Below, piece after piece: positions 1 through 11,795 of a DNA stretch of 64,000 nucleotides. Origin of the DNA: Vitis vinifera (taxonomy: Eukaryota; Streptophyta; Magnoliopsida; Vitales; Vitaceae); assembly GCF_030704535.1 (NCBI RefSeq), contig NC_081819.1, forward strand, positions 22,788,001 to 22,852,000, written 5' to 3'. The position numbers and the translations under genes are program-made. How positions within the stretch are numbered: position 1 is the stretch's first letter; every line of letters begins with the position of its first letter. The notes beneath the pieces were generated by a model. It was given only the letters and a program-made list of their open reading frames with translations. It made no database searches and was not told the DNA's origin.

Positions 1-249
1 TCCTCTTCAAAATAGTTTTTTTAAAACATAAAATAATTTTTCAGTCAAAACGATATGTTTAACAAAAAAAAAATAATTTTAAAATAAATTTATTCTCTTT
101 CACCATCACAGCAGCCCACTACCACTGTGAACCACACCATACATACTTTATCCTTTTCCTTTCTTTATTCTCTCTCAGAATCCGGGAACCAACTGTGTTG
201 AAACGTTATAGCTTTTCTTTCTCATTGGAAGAAGAGGAGTAGCCCAAAA
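1..249 (+). promoter_or_regulatory. 5' flank and leader of the first NLR gene
   Basis: AT-rich DNA gives way to a pyrimidine-rich stretch (about 118-225) and then a purine-rich leader just before the ATG at 250. There is an A at -3 of the start codon and no upstream ATG in the last 100 bases. I cannot place a TATA box or transcription start with confidence. Confidence 0.4.
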
Positions 250-3084
250 ATGGCAGAAAGCAGTGTTACGTTTTTCCTGGAGAAGTTGAGCAACTTGGTT
301 ATACAAGAAGCTTCTCTATTTGGAGAAGTAGAAGGCCAGGTGAAGCTGCTGCGCAATGAGCTCAAATGGATGCGCCTCTTCCTGAAAGACGCGGATTCAA
401 ATTGCATATACGATGAAAGAATCAAGCTGTGGGTGGAGCAGATCAGAGAGGTAGCCCATGATGCTGAAGATGTCATCGATGAGTTCATCTTCAACATGGA
501 TCACCAGAGGCAGAAAAGGCTCAAAAATCTCAAGTTCCTTAAGCGCTTACCTACATGCGTAGGATTCGCGGACAAGTTACCTTTCATCCACGAGCTCGAC
601 AGTCGGGTGAAGGAGATCAATGTCATGATAGAGAAGATCATGGTCAATAGATCCAAGTATGGTCTTGAAGCCCTAGTGACTCCCAGCTCGACCAGTACTG
701 ATCATGGAGTTTCTCAGCAGGAGCGGCGGACCCCAACTGTTGAAGAGACTGACGTGGTGGAGATCAAAGATGGTATGGAGGTGGTGAAGCAGATGCTGAT
801 TAAGGAAGATCGGATGCGGCCGAGAGCAGTGATGTCCATTGTGGGAATGGGCGGCCTAGGCAAGACAACTCTTGCTAAGAAAGTCTACAATCATAATGAT
901 GTTAAGCAGCACTTTCATTGCCAAGCTTGGGTTTATGTCTCTCAAGAATTCAAGCCAAGGGAGCTTCTACTCAGCATCATCAGTTCTGTCATGTCCCTCA
1001 GCAATGAAGAAAAGAAAGAAATGAGAGAGATGGGAGAGGACGAGCTAGGTGGGAAGCTTCGTGAATGCCTCAACGACAAGAAGTACCTGGTAGCCATGGA
1101 TGATGTATGGAGTATTGAAGCTTGGAGTAGCTTGCGCTCCTATCTTCCTGAGTCTAGGAATGGTAGCAAAGTGCTGATGACCACCCGAAATAAAGAAATT
1201 GCTGCACAAGCCAATCCGCATGAAGTTGTTGGGCACACTGATTCACAGGCTCTTGTCTATGAACTCCGCATTATGGATGGTAATGAGAGTTGGGAGCTCT
1301 TTCTCAAGAAGACTTTTGGAGCGAGAGATAGTACACCTGTTTCTTTATCTAAAGCGTTGGAGGAATTGGGAAGGAAAATTGTGGCAAAATGTAAAGGTTT
1401 GCCCCTTGCGATTGTGGTGTTAGGAGGCTTATTGTCGACGAAAGAGAAGACAGAACCATCATGGGAGAGAGTGCTTGCAAGTATAGATTGGCATCTAAAT
1501 CGAGGCCCGGAGTCATGTTTTGGAATTCTGGCCTTAAGTTACAATGACTTGCCTTATTACTTGAAGTCATGTTTTCTTTATTGTGGTATTTTCCCAGAAG
1601 ACTCTGAAATCAAGGCTAGTAAGTTGATTCACTTATGGATTGCTGAAGGTTTTGTTCAAAGAAGAGGCAAAGAAAAGTTGGAAGACATTGCTGAAGATTT
1701 TTTGTATGAACTGATCCACAGAAGCATGGTTCAGGTGGCTCGAAAGAAGGCAAATGGAAGAGTGATGTCTTGTCGCATACATGATCTCCTTCGGGACCTT
1801 GCTATTTCAGAGGCCAGAGATGCAAAACTTTTTGAGGTACATGAAAACATTGATTTCACCTTTCCTAATAGCGTTCGTCGGTTAAGCATTCATCAACATC
1901 TCGTCAAGAACAACATTTCTCAGCATTTGCATAATTCACTCCTTAGATCTTTAATTTTCTTTACTGACCCTATTGAGAGAAAGGATTGGAGATCTATACA
2001 AGAGCACGTTAAATTGCTTAGTGTATTGGATCTAGGGAGTATAGAGGAGAATTATATCCTCCCAAAGGAGATAGGAGAACTTATCCACTTGAAATTCTTA
2101 TGCATAGAGGGATTTGATAGAGTAACGCTTCCATCATCCATTAAGAGACTTGTTAATCTGCAAAATCTCAATTTAGGATACAATGATTCCTACATACCTT
2201 GTACAATTTGGAAATTGCAGGAATTGAGACATCTAAATTGTCGTTATGGCGAAATCTCAAGTCAATTCAAATTAAATGAGTGCATGAGTGGTTATTTGGG
2301 TGTGGAGCAACTCACCAATCTTCAAACATTAGCATTACGGGCAGGAAGTTGGTTGGAGGGGGGTGGCTTAGGAAAACTTACCCAACTTAGGCAACTAGAT
2401 TTAAGGGGATGGTTGACTCCGTATTTGAAGAAAGGGTTTTATGATTCTATTGCTGAATTGACAACTCTTCGGACCTTGGTTTTGAGGGATATGGAGTTTT
2501 ATAAGACAAAGACATTATTAAATCGAGTTGGATTGAAGTGGCAGGAGAATATTGTTGAAGAGAAAACATTGATACCGGGACTCATGTCTTTCTCACGCCA
2601 CACCTATCTCTATAAAGTGTTCCTACAAGGAAAGGTGGACAGGTTACCAGAGCAAACTGAATTCTACCCTCCCAACCTCGTCAAACTGACTTTGAGCAGT
2701 TGCGAGCTAAAGGATGACCCGATGTTGATTTTAGAGAAGCTCCCAACCTTGAGAATTCTTGAATTAGTTGGGAACTCATATGTTGGAAAGAATATGGTTT
2801 GTTCCTTTGGAGGATTTCTTCAACTCGAAAGCCTAGAACTGGATAGTTTAAATGAATTAGAAGAATTGACAGTTGAAGAAGGAGCAATGTGTAATCTGAG
2901 GACCCTACAGATTTTGTATTGTCATAAAATGAAAAAACTTCCTCGTGGATTGTTGCAGATGAAAAAGCTTGAGAAATTGGGGCTGAGAACAAGAGGCGAA
3001 GAATTAATTGAAGAGGTCCAGCAAACAGAGGGAGAAGAGTGGGATAGAATTCGTCTCATCACCTCCATAAACAAGTGGGATTAA
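250..3084 (+). CDS. CC-NB-ARC-LRR disease resistance protein (RPP13-like NLR), copy 1
   Basis: This 944-aa single-exon gene encodes an intracellular immune receptor. The N-terminal coiled coil (about 1-150) carries an intact EDVID motif at residues 73-77. The NB-ARC ATPase follows: P-loop GMGGLGKTT at 199-207, RNBS-A with AWVYVSQEF, kinase-2 ending DDVW at 284-287 (preceded by the unusual LVAM), RNBS-B, GLPLA, RNBS-D with CFLYCGIFPED, and an MHD-equivalent that reads IHD at 510-512. Irregular leucine-rich repeats fill about 560-944. The family senses pathogen effectors and exchanges ADP for ATP on activation. Length, lack of introns and motif order are normal for RPP13/RPP8-type receptors. 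A paralogue lies at 17,724-20,486. The P-loop coding region is the usual target site of the miR482/2118 family, so small-RNA control is possible, but I did not test it. The pathogen specificity cannot be read from sequence. Confidence 0.95.
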   Translation: MAESSVTFFLEKLSNLVIQEASLFGEVEGQVKLLRNELKWMRLFLKDADSNCIYDERIKLWVEQIREVAHDAEDVIDEFIFNMDHQRQKRLKNLKFLKRLPTCVGFADKLPFIHELDSRVKEINVMIEKIMVNRSKYGLEALVTPSSTSTDHGVSQQERRTPTVEETDVVEIKDGMEVVKQMLIKEDRMRPRAVMSIVGMGGLGKTTLAKKVYNHNDVKQHFHCQAWVYVSQEFKPRELLLSIISSVMSLSNEEKKEMREMGEDELGGKLRECLNDKKYLVAMDDVWSIEAWSSLRSYLPESRNGSKVLMTTRNKEIAAQANPHEVVGHTDSQALVYELRIMDGNESWELFLKKTFGARDSTPVSLSKALEELGRKIVAKCKGLPLAIVVLGGLLSTKEKTEPSWERVLASIDWHLNRGPESCFGILALSYNDLPYYLKSCFLYCGIFPEDSEIKASKLIHLWIAEGFVQRRGKEKLEDIAEDFLYELIHRSMVQVARKKANGRVMSCRIHDLLRDLAISEARDAKLFEVHENIDFTFPNSVRRLSIHQHLVKNNISQHLHNSLLRSLIFFTDPIERKDWRSIQEHVKLLSVLDLGSIEENYILPKEIGELIHLKFLCIEGFDRVTLPSSIKRLVNLQNLNLGYNDSYIPCTIWKLQELRHLNCRYGEISSQFKLNECMSGYLGVEQLTNLQTLALRAGSWLEGGGLGKLTQLRQLDLRGWLTPYLKKGFYDSIAELTTLRTLVLRDMEFYKTKTLLNRVGLKWQENIVEEKTLIPGLMSFSRHTYLYKVFLQGKVDRLPEQTEFYPPNLVKLTLSSCELKDDPMLILEKLPTLRILELVGNSYVGKNMVCSFGGFLQLESLELDSLNELEELTVEEGAMCNLRTLQILYCHKMKKLPRGLLQMKKLEKLGLRTRGEELIEEVQQTEGEEWDRIRLITSINKWD

Positions 3085-5100
3085 GTTTTTGTTTGCTAGG
3101 TATTCCAGCTTGTTTCTTTTTCTCATGTTCATTTCTTTTTGGAATTTATGTACTTTCATTAGTTTGTTATGGAATAATCTTATGAATATTGAAAAGTAGC
3201 TTCTTAGGAAGTTAATCATTTTTATTTGTACATGTATTATTTGTTTTCTTTGTTAATCATCATTCACTCTCTATTCCGGTTGTCGAACAGCTAGGATCAC
3301 TTTATTCCATTGACAAATCTAACATCAGATACTTCCAAAGGCCCCATGCCTAACCACAACATGATGGGAGGCCAAGAAGTTGTTTAATTAATCCCTCTAT
3401 TTTCCCTACAATTAACAAGCAATTAGCCTTGAAATTGGAAAATGAAACATAATTGTATGGAGAGAATGAAATATAGTTTTAGTGGGAAATCCTTTTCCTC
3501 TCAAAAGTTGAAGATTGAATTGAATGGAGAAACTGGAACATAACTTTGTTGAAATATATCATAAGCTCTTAAGTTAGTTAAGAAGCTTTTACCCTTCTCG
3601 TAAAATCTTGATGAATGAATGTAATACCCTCATTTAAATAATAAAATCTTTTAAACCTAACTTGGAAGTTGGATCCGTGTACTACACTAATAACCTCACT
3701 AAATGTATAAAATAATAATATTTTTAGATATTCTTTTAAGGGTTCAAGAAAACTAAATTAATAATTAATAATAAAAACATAATACTCTATAAATTAAATA
3801 AATATTTATTTATCAATAAATTAATAAACTATTCATTAATAACCCACTACCATAATAATTTTTCTTAGTCCCACAAATATTATTTTTTTTATAGGAGTTT
3901 TATTATAATAAACTAAAATTCTATAGTCCCATGTGATAGAAAATAGTTTCATTGTATTTTAGCTAGCATAGTATTTTCGGTAGACTTACTCCTTTCTCCT
4001 TCAATTTTTCTTTTGAAACTTTCCTTTGTCCCAACAAGGCATAACCCTATTTTTATTTTGACTTAATTTTTCTTTGCTCTCAATTTTTCCATACAAGACT
4101 CCTTTAAATCTCAAGAAATTACTAAAAAGAGGAAGACAAATAAGAAAAAAATAGAATTGGAACTGAAAATGATTAAAACTTATAATTGTATGTATTTTTT
4201 CATATTATTAGGTAAAAATAATAATTTTCTATATGAAATTTGGAAGCCAATTAATTTGATTTTTTTTAGAAGGAAATTAATTTTTTTTTTAAATGTGAAT
4301 AAGATATTGTAACATCTTATGGTTCCATGTGAGAACATCTTTGCAAGGATCAGGTATCCATTTCTATGCCAATGTCAAGTTGATTTGAGAGCTTTCATAC
4401 CTAAAAAAACCTTATCCTACAATTAATATTTCATCAAGTGTATGAATAATCTATAGCCCCATCGAGAGACTTAAACCTTCCGGTGTCAACCCACAAGAAC
4501 ATGGGATTTTTTTTAAAAATATTATTAATATTTTTAAACAAATATTATTAATTTTTTTTTAAAAATATATTGTTAAAAAATAGTTGTTTGAAAAATAAAT
4601 CCAAAATTAAAGCACTTTTTATCATTTATTTTATTTTTACATTAAACTTATTTTTATAAAGGCAAATTCATTTTTTATAATTTTTTTTTCTTGAATTTGC
4701 CTTTTAAAAAAAATAATACACTTTTTGTCTTAAAATTTTTTATATTGAACTTTTCTTTTCTAAAAGCGAATTCCTCTAGAAATCTAAAAGTGTAATAATT
4801 TTAAAATTATTTTGATGGTCAATTTAAAAAAAATGATTTTATATATAACGTCATGATTATGATTAATTTGATTTAAAAAAAAATACTATTTAGAATATAA
4901 GAACCCGCTTGAAAATGGAAAAAAAAATATGTTTTTTTTTTTTTCAAAAATACGATATTTTGAGAATTTATTTTTAAAAAAAATTATGTTTTAGAATAAA
5001 TTTGAAATATTTTTAATTATTTTTGCAAAGTGTTTTAAAAAAAGAAACGGGACAAAACATGGCGTCCATGATCAAGATTCATGCACGATGTCAAAATAAA
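3085..5100. other. 3' flank of NLR copy 1, AT-rich intergenic DNA
   Basis: The first 150 bases are probably the 3' UTR of the NLR gene. The rest is AT-rich with long A and T runs. I see no coding region or structured repeat in it. Confidence 0.5.
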
Positions 5101-5225
5101 TTTATATATGTATATGGCGCAAATGCTGACGGGCATGTGGTAGCCGGCTACAGCAAGTTTCGTGCATCGTGCGCACTCGGGCAGCTGGCAGCTGCAGGAT
5201 GCGGTGGTGCCCTCATTTCATGACC
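5101..5225. repeat. GC-rich islet, copy 1 of a dispersed sequence
   Basis: About 125 bases of near-balanced composition stand out in a strongly AT-rich desert. The part at about 5114-5180 (ATGGCGCAAATGCTGACGGG and what follows, ending in GTGCATCGTG) matches 9355-9425 with scattered differences. A short open frame crosses it, but it has no recognisable domain, so I read this as an old repeat fragment rather than a gene. Confidence 0.45.
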
Positions 5226-5230
5226 CAGTC

Positions 5231-6882
5231 AAATACAAATTAAAAATTACACCATGAACATGAAGTCAAATTCATAACCCTGCACATTCGCACGATGTAC
5301 AATGATTTTTCTCTTTAAAAAAAACTAATCAAAATATATTATATGTAATTTCTTTGATTGTGTAAAAATATATTATGCAATTTCCTCATGCTCATTGGAG
5401 GTAGATGATTAGATTTTATCCAGCTTTTTTAAACACTTTGGTGAGTTTTTTTTTTTTTTTTTTCTAAAATTTGAATCAACCTGGATTTAACGAAAATATG
5501 AATATAACATTTTGAATTTAACTAAAATATCAATAGAACCAAATGTTATTAAGTATTTAAATGAGTTTTTATTTATTTAATTATTATTATTTGAATGTTG
5601 TTAAATATTAAGTTTTTATTTTTATTAAGTCTTAATGTTTTTAAGTGTTAAATTATTTATTTTTATATATTAACACTATTTATAAAATTAATTGTAATAT
5701 TTAGTTTTATTTTTATTTAAAAAAAGAAATAACAATTTAACATATTTTCTAACATCCCAAAATATCATAATTTCTTTTAGAAAATTAATAATTAAATAAT
5801 AATTAAGATTTTTACTTATATTTGATTGCAAAGAAAATGTTATAAAATTTTGAATTTCATAACTATTTTCATGTAGTGTACCTTTGGATTTGTAATTGAA
5901 ATGTGTTATATAATTGAGATTAGTTTATTGATTATTTTTATTTTTAATTTGGGAAGGAGTACCAAACTCTAGCATTTTTTAAAATTAATTGAAATTATTG
6001 ATTCCATTATATATTTAGATAATTGTAAATTATATTTTGGAGTTGTAATTAAAAGGAAATTCATTGATATTGATGTAGATAATTTATTTTACCTTTGTCA
6101 TTCTTAAAAAGTTGAATTTTGAAAAGTTTTAATAAATTTGTTTCTAATCTAAAATTTATTATTTTAACATTTTTTTATTTTTTATTTTTGAATAATGAAT
6201 CTATAATAATTTAAGAAATTTAATTTTATGGATAATTAAATGAATTATAAGGTAAAAATAGTAATTGCATGTAGTGTGATTTTGGTTTTGGTTTTGGAAT
6301 TTTATAGATTTATTTTAAATTAATTTCATTGAAATTAAATCATTTTTATATTATTGGTTTCATTTTGAATAACAAATCATGAGAAAATTTTATAAAAAGT
6401 TGAAAAAAAAAAAGAAATATAAGATTTTCAATTACAATTAAGTTTTAGGGGAGATTCAAGCTCGATCGAAATAAGCAATCGTCCCCCACATCAAAAACAA
6501 AAATGCATTAAATTCAAAACAATTTAAAATCGGATCTCTTGTTGATATGAAGTGTTGGTGCAACTACCCATGTGACAAGGCCACATACCAAGGAGGATGG
6601 AAAACATGGTATGATATTTTATGTGTTGGTGACCTGTAAGTCAACCAATTTTGATCTCCCACATGGAAACAAGAAGTATATGAACAGGTTGTCAATTAAT
6701 GAGTGTGATCATACTTAAAAATAAAATGCAATCAAATAAATAAATTATTTTTATATGTTTTCTAGCACTCATTTCATTTTTTTTTCTCTATCATGTAAGA
6801 TTAAATTATTTAAAAATGTACAAGTTTGTAATAAATTATTTTTATATTTTTTAAAATTAATTTAAAAAAAGACACATGATAA
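5231..6882. other. AT-rich intergenic DNA, no gene seen
   Basis: The sequence is very AT-rich with short poly-A and poly-T runs. A more balanced stretch at about 6440-6700 shows no coding potential I can support. The segment at about 6720-6870 resembles the inner part of the MITE-like elements at 22,342 and 24,324. Confidence 0.4.
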
Positions 6883-6913
<31 letters not shown>

Positions 6914-7040
6914 TACACATATCAATACATTGATGCCCGATCATTGAAATATAAATTAAAATACGATCGGTGTTCCATTTCATATATATATATATATAAA
7001 CGTCAACGCATTAGTATGTGTACCATCATATATATATATA
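6883..7040. repeat. Imperfect inverted repeat bounded by AT microsatellites
   Basis: An (AT)n tract at 6883-6908 leads into GATGGTACACAT. The reverse complement of this arm returns at about 7002-7034, followed by another AT tract. The outer 18 bases of the arms match exactly and the next 14 match at about 9 positions. A shorter inner pair (CCGATC at about 6938 and GATCGG at about 6964) also faces inward. This looks like a small foldback element or a palindrome grown around a microsatellite. Confidence 0.55.
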
Positions 7041-7045
7041 AGACC

Positions 7046-9350
7046 CAAATTAAAAATTGAATCATTAACATGTCCCAACGAATTTGTTGGGTGAAGGCAC
7101 ATCATAAAAATTGATACCTAAATTATTATATCCACCGAAAACATGACTAGCTAAAAAACAATTCAAATTCATCAAATATATAATTTTTCTTTAATTTGCC
7201 ATTCATCTTCATGTATAAATTAATCAACTATCATTTAAATTAATGAAGAGGCCACAAATATGGAACCCCTATCTAGGTCACCTAACACATGCACATGACG
7301 TGCATTATTAAATGTATATGCTACATTTATTTACAATACTAGTTGGCATTAAAGGAATATGCATTGCACATGGCAACACCATTCAAATAATCCTATTATA
7401 TTTAATAAGAAAAATACTAACTTGTCCTTTGGAGCATTTATTATTATTATTGTTATTATTATTATTGTTTTTCTTTTCCATGTTTTCTTTCATAGTCAAC
7501 TTGTGGTTTTTCTATTTTGCAGCCGAGGTTTGGATTTTGGTAAAAATGTTTTGAGTGTATACTGTTTGGATATAAAGAAAAAAAAGCGTTTTTGACACTT
7601 TTTTTTTTTTTTTACCTATTACAATGATCTTTGGAAGAATTACGTGTCAAATTATTGTTATTTTAAGTAATTTTCTATTTTTAAATTTATATTTTAAATT
7701 TTTATCGAACACTTGCATTATGTTTGATTTTAAGAAAGTAAGGAAATAAATAAACAAAGAAAAAACTTATCAATGAAAATGACTTTTTTACATTTAGTTA
7801 TTATGAAAAATAAGAAAAAAAATTATATATGATAAAAATCATTTAAATATTTTTACATATTTAATCTTTATATATAATAATTAAGGTAAGTAAAATGAGT
7901 CTAAAGCTGTATATAAAAATAATTTTTTGTTTTCACTATTTTATTTTTTCATTTTCTTCTAATTTTCCTTTATTTTCTTTAATTGTATTTTAGCTTTAGA
8001 ACCATTTTAGAAGTAATTTTGAAAGAGCTTAAAATATTTTCTAATGCATGAAAAATTAGGGATTTGGTAAACTTTTAAAAATTTTTAAAATTACTTAAAA
8101 TAATTTATAGACAATCCCTTGATGGACAATTTTATTTCACAAGTTATTTTTTACTATATAACACATTACTAAAAGCATTATCAAAATATATTGTTTTAAT
8201 TTATATCCAAACACTAAGTTATTCTCTTCAAAGACACTTCTAGCACTTTAACAATGCTTTATATTTCACTAAAAGCACTTTAAAAAAGATCATTCAGTAT
8301 TTAAATATAATTAAAAAAATTCTTTGATAGTGTTTTATGTTTTAATGAATTATGTGCTAAGCTATTTAAAAAAAAAAAAAAATCATAAAAGCCAAACAAA
8401 ATATTAAAAAATAATTAAATGCAATCGAAATATAATTTGATATATTTTTTTCTTTCATTCTCTCTCCAAAAATTAATGTTAAAAATCTTCAAATATGATC
8501 ACTTTGTTTTTCTAAATTTCTCTAAATTTTTTCATTAATCAAATAGATTTAAAATCAAATGATACTTTATACATACAGTTTATTAATTTTTTAAAATAAT
8601 TTGAAACTCAAAAACTAATCTAATTAGTACTAGAAAGTCATTAAATTGATCCAATTAATATCATAAATTTATAAATCAAAATTCATTATGAATGACTTTC
8701 TTAGTTTATTCTTTATAGATAATCATATTTTATAATTTTTTTTACTAGACAAATAAACTTTAAATCAATTAAGACTAATGCAAAATATTTTTCATAATTC
8801 TAATAATTTTTAAAAATAATTTAAGGCTCAAATAATGAAACAATTAATACTAGAAATTTATGGATAAATATTGATCCATAATGACTCTTATCATTTCTTT
8901 TATAGAACCATTTTTGTTTAATTTTTTCATTAAACAAATAGACTCCAAAATCAACAAGATTTAATACTTTGATTTTGTTAACAAATCTATTAATTTTAAA
9001 AGATACTTTTAAGAAATAATACAATTACTAATATAGATTCATAGATGGGTTGTTTTTTAAAATAATTTTTTTATTTTGATTTTGGAAAAAATTTAAAATT
9101 TCATTTATATTTTAAATTATTTTTTTAAAAAAAATTATTGTTTATTTATATTTTTAAATAAAATTTATTCATTTAAATTTTTAAATAAAAAATATTCTTA
9201 AAATAATTAAAAACTATTCAATAGTTTTTAATAAGTCTTTTTTTAAATGTTGTTGACTTTAATTGAATAAGTTTATGTGTGGGTGTCACGTGATAAGGTT
9301 GATGTCTAGATCTTAAATAAGGTTTTATATATTAAAAACAAAGGGTAGAT
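7046..9350. other. AT-rich intergenic DNA with MITE-like debris
   Basis: There is a TTA microsatellite at about 7438-7466. The stretch at about 7715-7990 starts TATGTTTGATTTTAAG and contains the same inner block (AAAATGAG, then ATAAAAATAATTTTT) as the foldback elements near 22.3 and 24.3 kb, so it is probably a decayed member of that family. No gene is supported in the remainder. Confidence 0.4.
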
Positions 9351-9354
9351 AGCG

Positions 9355-9425
9355 AGATGGCGCACATGCTGATGGGCATGTGGCACGTGACACGTGGCTA
9401 CTGCAAACTCCATGCATCGTGTAGC
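9355..9425. repeat. GC-rich islet, copy 2, with a double G-box
   Basis: This is the second copy of the sequence at 5114-5180. It also holds two CACGTG hexamers at 9384-9389 and 9391-9396; the second reads CACGTGGC, the core of a plant ABRE/G-box site. The first copy lacks the G-boxes. No adjacent intact gene is obvious, so regulatory use is unproven. Confidence 0.4.
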
Positions 9426-9649
9426 ACACCTTGATTATATATGTATATATATAATCATATAAAAAATGATTATATACATAAACCCTTCTGTTTTTTGTAT
9501 TTTTCTTCATAACCAATACAAAAAAAAAATAAAAAAAAATTGTTGATAAAAGAGCTTTCTTTTCCAAACTTTATTTTCTTTATCTTTTCCATTGATATTC
9601 ATTCTCCTAGAATTTGAACTCATAGTTACGTTGAAATAAGTTAAACACG

Positions 9650-10119
9650 CTAACATATACAAGATTTTGTTATACCATCAAAGATAATTTCTTATTATCT
9701 TCATCAATTATCTTCTTTGAAGATATTTCTTATTTTAATTATTAATTTACATTTTCTAAGCAATGTTTTGACTCTAATTTATCATACTTTAATTTTTTAT
9801 ACAACTATAATTTTCATGCTCATACAACAATATTCTCCCTTGATAAACAACTAATATATAACTTTTTCTTATCTTTGTATATGAGTTATGACATTGTCCC
9901 CCTAAAAAGACAACTAAGTCTAATGGGCAATGATTTTCCCTCCTTTGCTTAGCTTGTGAAAGAAAAATCATTTATGGAAGGTAGGTATCCAACATAAATA
10001 AATCAGGAAGGTTAGTTGTGGGGTTCGATGAAATCTATAAAGGGAACTGTTGGGTGCCCAATTGCTTCCGAAAAGAAGAAACCAAGTCTTATCGTCATCG
10101 CGGAGAAGTTGTGAAGAAA
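9650..10119 (+). repeat. Duplicated NLR upstream block in front of the NLR relic
   Basis: Two blocks here (about 9680-9800, and about 9890-9960 containing CCTAAAAAGACA and a GGGC-GATC-like stretch) resemble 16,315-16,430 and 16,620-16,690 upstream of the second NLR gene. A TATA-like CTATAAAG occurs near 10,037. This fits a segmental copy of an NLR promoter region that accompanied the relic coding start at 10,120. Similarity was judged by eye. Confidence 0.45.
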
Positions 10120-10216
10120 ATGGCAAATAAAGTTTCGATCTTTGTGGAGAAGTTGAGCAACTTGGTTTTACCATAAGCTTCTCTGTTTGGACAAGTACAA
10201 GGGCAGGTGAAACTAC
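10120..10216 (+). pseudogene. NLR relic: N-terminal coiled-coil start only
   Basis: The + strand reads MANKVSIFVEKLSNLVLP, then a TAA stop at 10,174-10,176, then ASLFGQVQGQVKLL in the same frame. This aligns base for base with the first 33 or so codons of the NLR at 250. Similarity stops abruptly after about 97 bases and nothing of the NB-ARC or LRR follows. It is a truncated, stop-bearing remnant of a third cluster member. Its upstream DNA matches that of the second NLR gene, so it probably arose by segmental duplication followed by deletion, not by retrotransposition. Confidence 0.8.
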
Positions 10217-11790
10217 TAATTCTTATCTTACTTTCTTAAACAGTTATTAAAACTCATTTATTGTATCCTTAATTTTTCATGGAACAATATAGACAGGTTC
10301 ATGAAATTGAGGAATGTGAATAGTTGTTATATTCTTACTCAAACAATTCTCTTATTTGTAAAGCTTTTTCACTTGGGAATCATCCCTGGTTAGAAACTTT
10401 AACCCACAAATTGTGGGTTTTGAAAAGTCAACAAAGCAGGTGGGTTTTCAAAAAATATTTCAATTATATGTTTTGTGATAAATCAAATTTTCATGTGTAC
10501 CCTTTGTTTATATTTTTTGAAAAAATTTTTATGACAAGTAATTCTTATATGAATTTTATAAACTATCAAAGAAGGCTTATTTTTGCATAAAAAGTAAAAG
10601 GTTGGTATTGAAAAATCTGCAACAAGGAGTATAATCAATCTTAAAATCAGGTTAGATCTATAATTTAATTTACTTTTGATATTTTTTATATATGATTTCT
10701 TTTTCAAAATTTTTCACAAATTTTTTCTATTTAGTTGTAAGATATATTTTAAAAATTGAACTCTTATAAGCTTTTTCTATTGTCATATTATATAAATTTG
10801 ATTAATATGATTATCAAATGTTAATTGTACTTGGAATAAATATATTGTTATCTTTTTGGTCATGTTATATTACATTATTGTGTTGTTGCATCTTGCATTC
10901 TATTAATACGATTATTGAATTCTTATTTTATTTCATTAGAGCTTATTTTAGTTTTGATAATTTAATTTGATTTTGTCTTCAATTTTATTGATAGTTGTGT
11001 TGTTATTGGAAGTTCATAAAAAATGGAAACTGAATAATACTTTTAATTATTATAGCATTATTTTTCTATTTATATCAATCACAAGAAAATATATAAATAA
11101 AAACAAAATATTAGGGTAGAATTTTTTTTATTTAAGGATACTTTTTAGTAACAATTTCCTATTCCAGTTGCTAACAATTTCAAACACTAGACCAATAATA
11201 ATTAATTATTTAACTATACATTCCTAACTAATGGCGGAGCTAGGAATTTTTCTTGGGGGCAGGCATTATAATAACCCTAAATGAAGTTTAGAAGAGTTTG
11301 GTAACCTTGTTCTTATTTTATATATCCTGTAACTTTAGACTCTAATCATAAATAAATACAATATATTAAATTTTAAAACTTAAAAATCAAAATAAATTTT
11401 AGATTTCTTAAAAAAATATTGAGAACATTCAAAGGAATTTTTGAAAGGAGTTAAAAAATAGTAAGAAAATAAAAAATCTCACTAATTAATTTTCAATTGT
11501 TTTAATAATATTTTAAGTCATAAGAATCTTAAAATAATTCATTTCTTTCAAATAACTAAATATAAATTTGTTGAAAGTGTTGACATTTTTTGAAAAGTTA
11601 TATTTATGTTTTTTGTTTTATTCCAAATTTTCTTCCAAAAACCAACTAGAGCAACCTTAAATTCCCTGTGAAATCCATTCCTATTCCTTCTATTTTGAGA
11701 ACCAAACGAGGCACAATAATCAACCTTGGGAGTGTTTTAACATCATTGTTTTTATTTTCTATAGTTTTGCTCACATCAAATCTTCTCTAA
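10217..11790. other. AT-rich intergenic DNA between NLR relic and LTR element
   Basis: No further NLR sequence can be recognised after the relic. A phrase at about 11,232 (GGCGGAGCTAGGAATTTTTC) resembles ends seen on some plant DNA transposons, but I found no partner end. Otherwise I see only AT-rich DNA. Confidence 0.4.
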
Positions 11791-11795
11791 ATTTT

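Noticed and set aside
5023-5223. 66-codon open frame across the GC-rich islet
   Set aside because: No domain, starts in low-complexity A-rich DNA, and the GC-rich part is explained by a duplicated non-coding repeat.
7312-7595. Two overlapping Leu/Ile-rich open frames
   Set aside because: The hydrophobic run is the translation of a TTA/TTG microsatellite.
11225-11260. GGCGGAGCTAGGAATTTTTC phrase as a DNA transposon end
   Set aside because: No partner terminus or target duplication found nearby, so no element can be defined.
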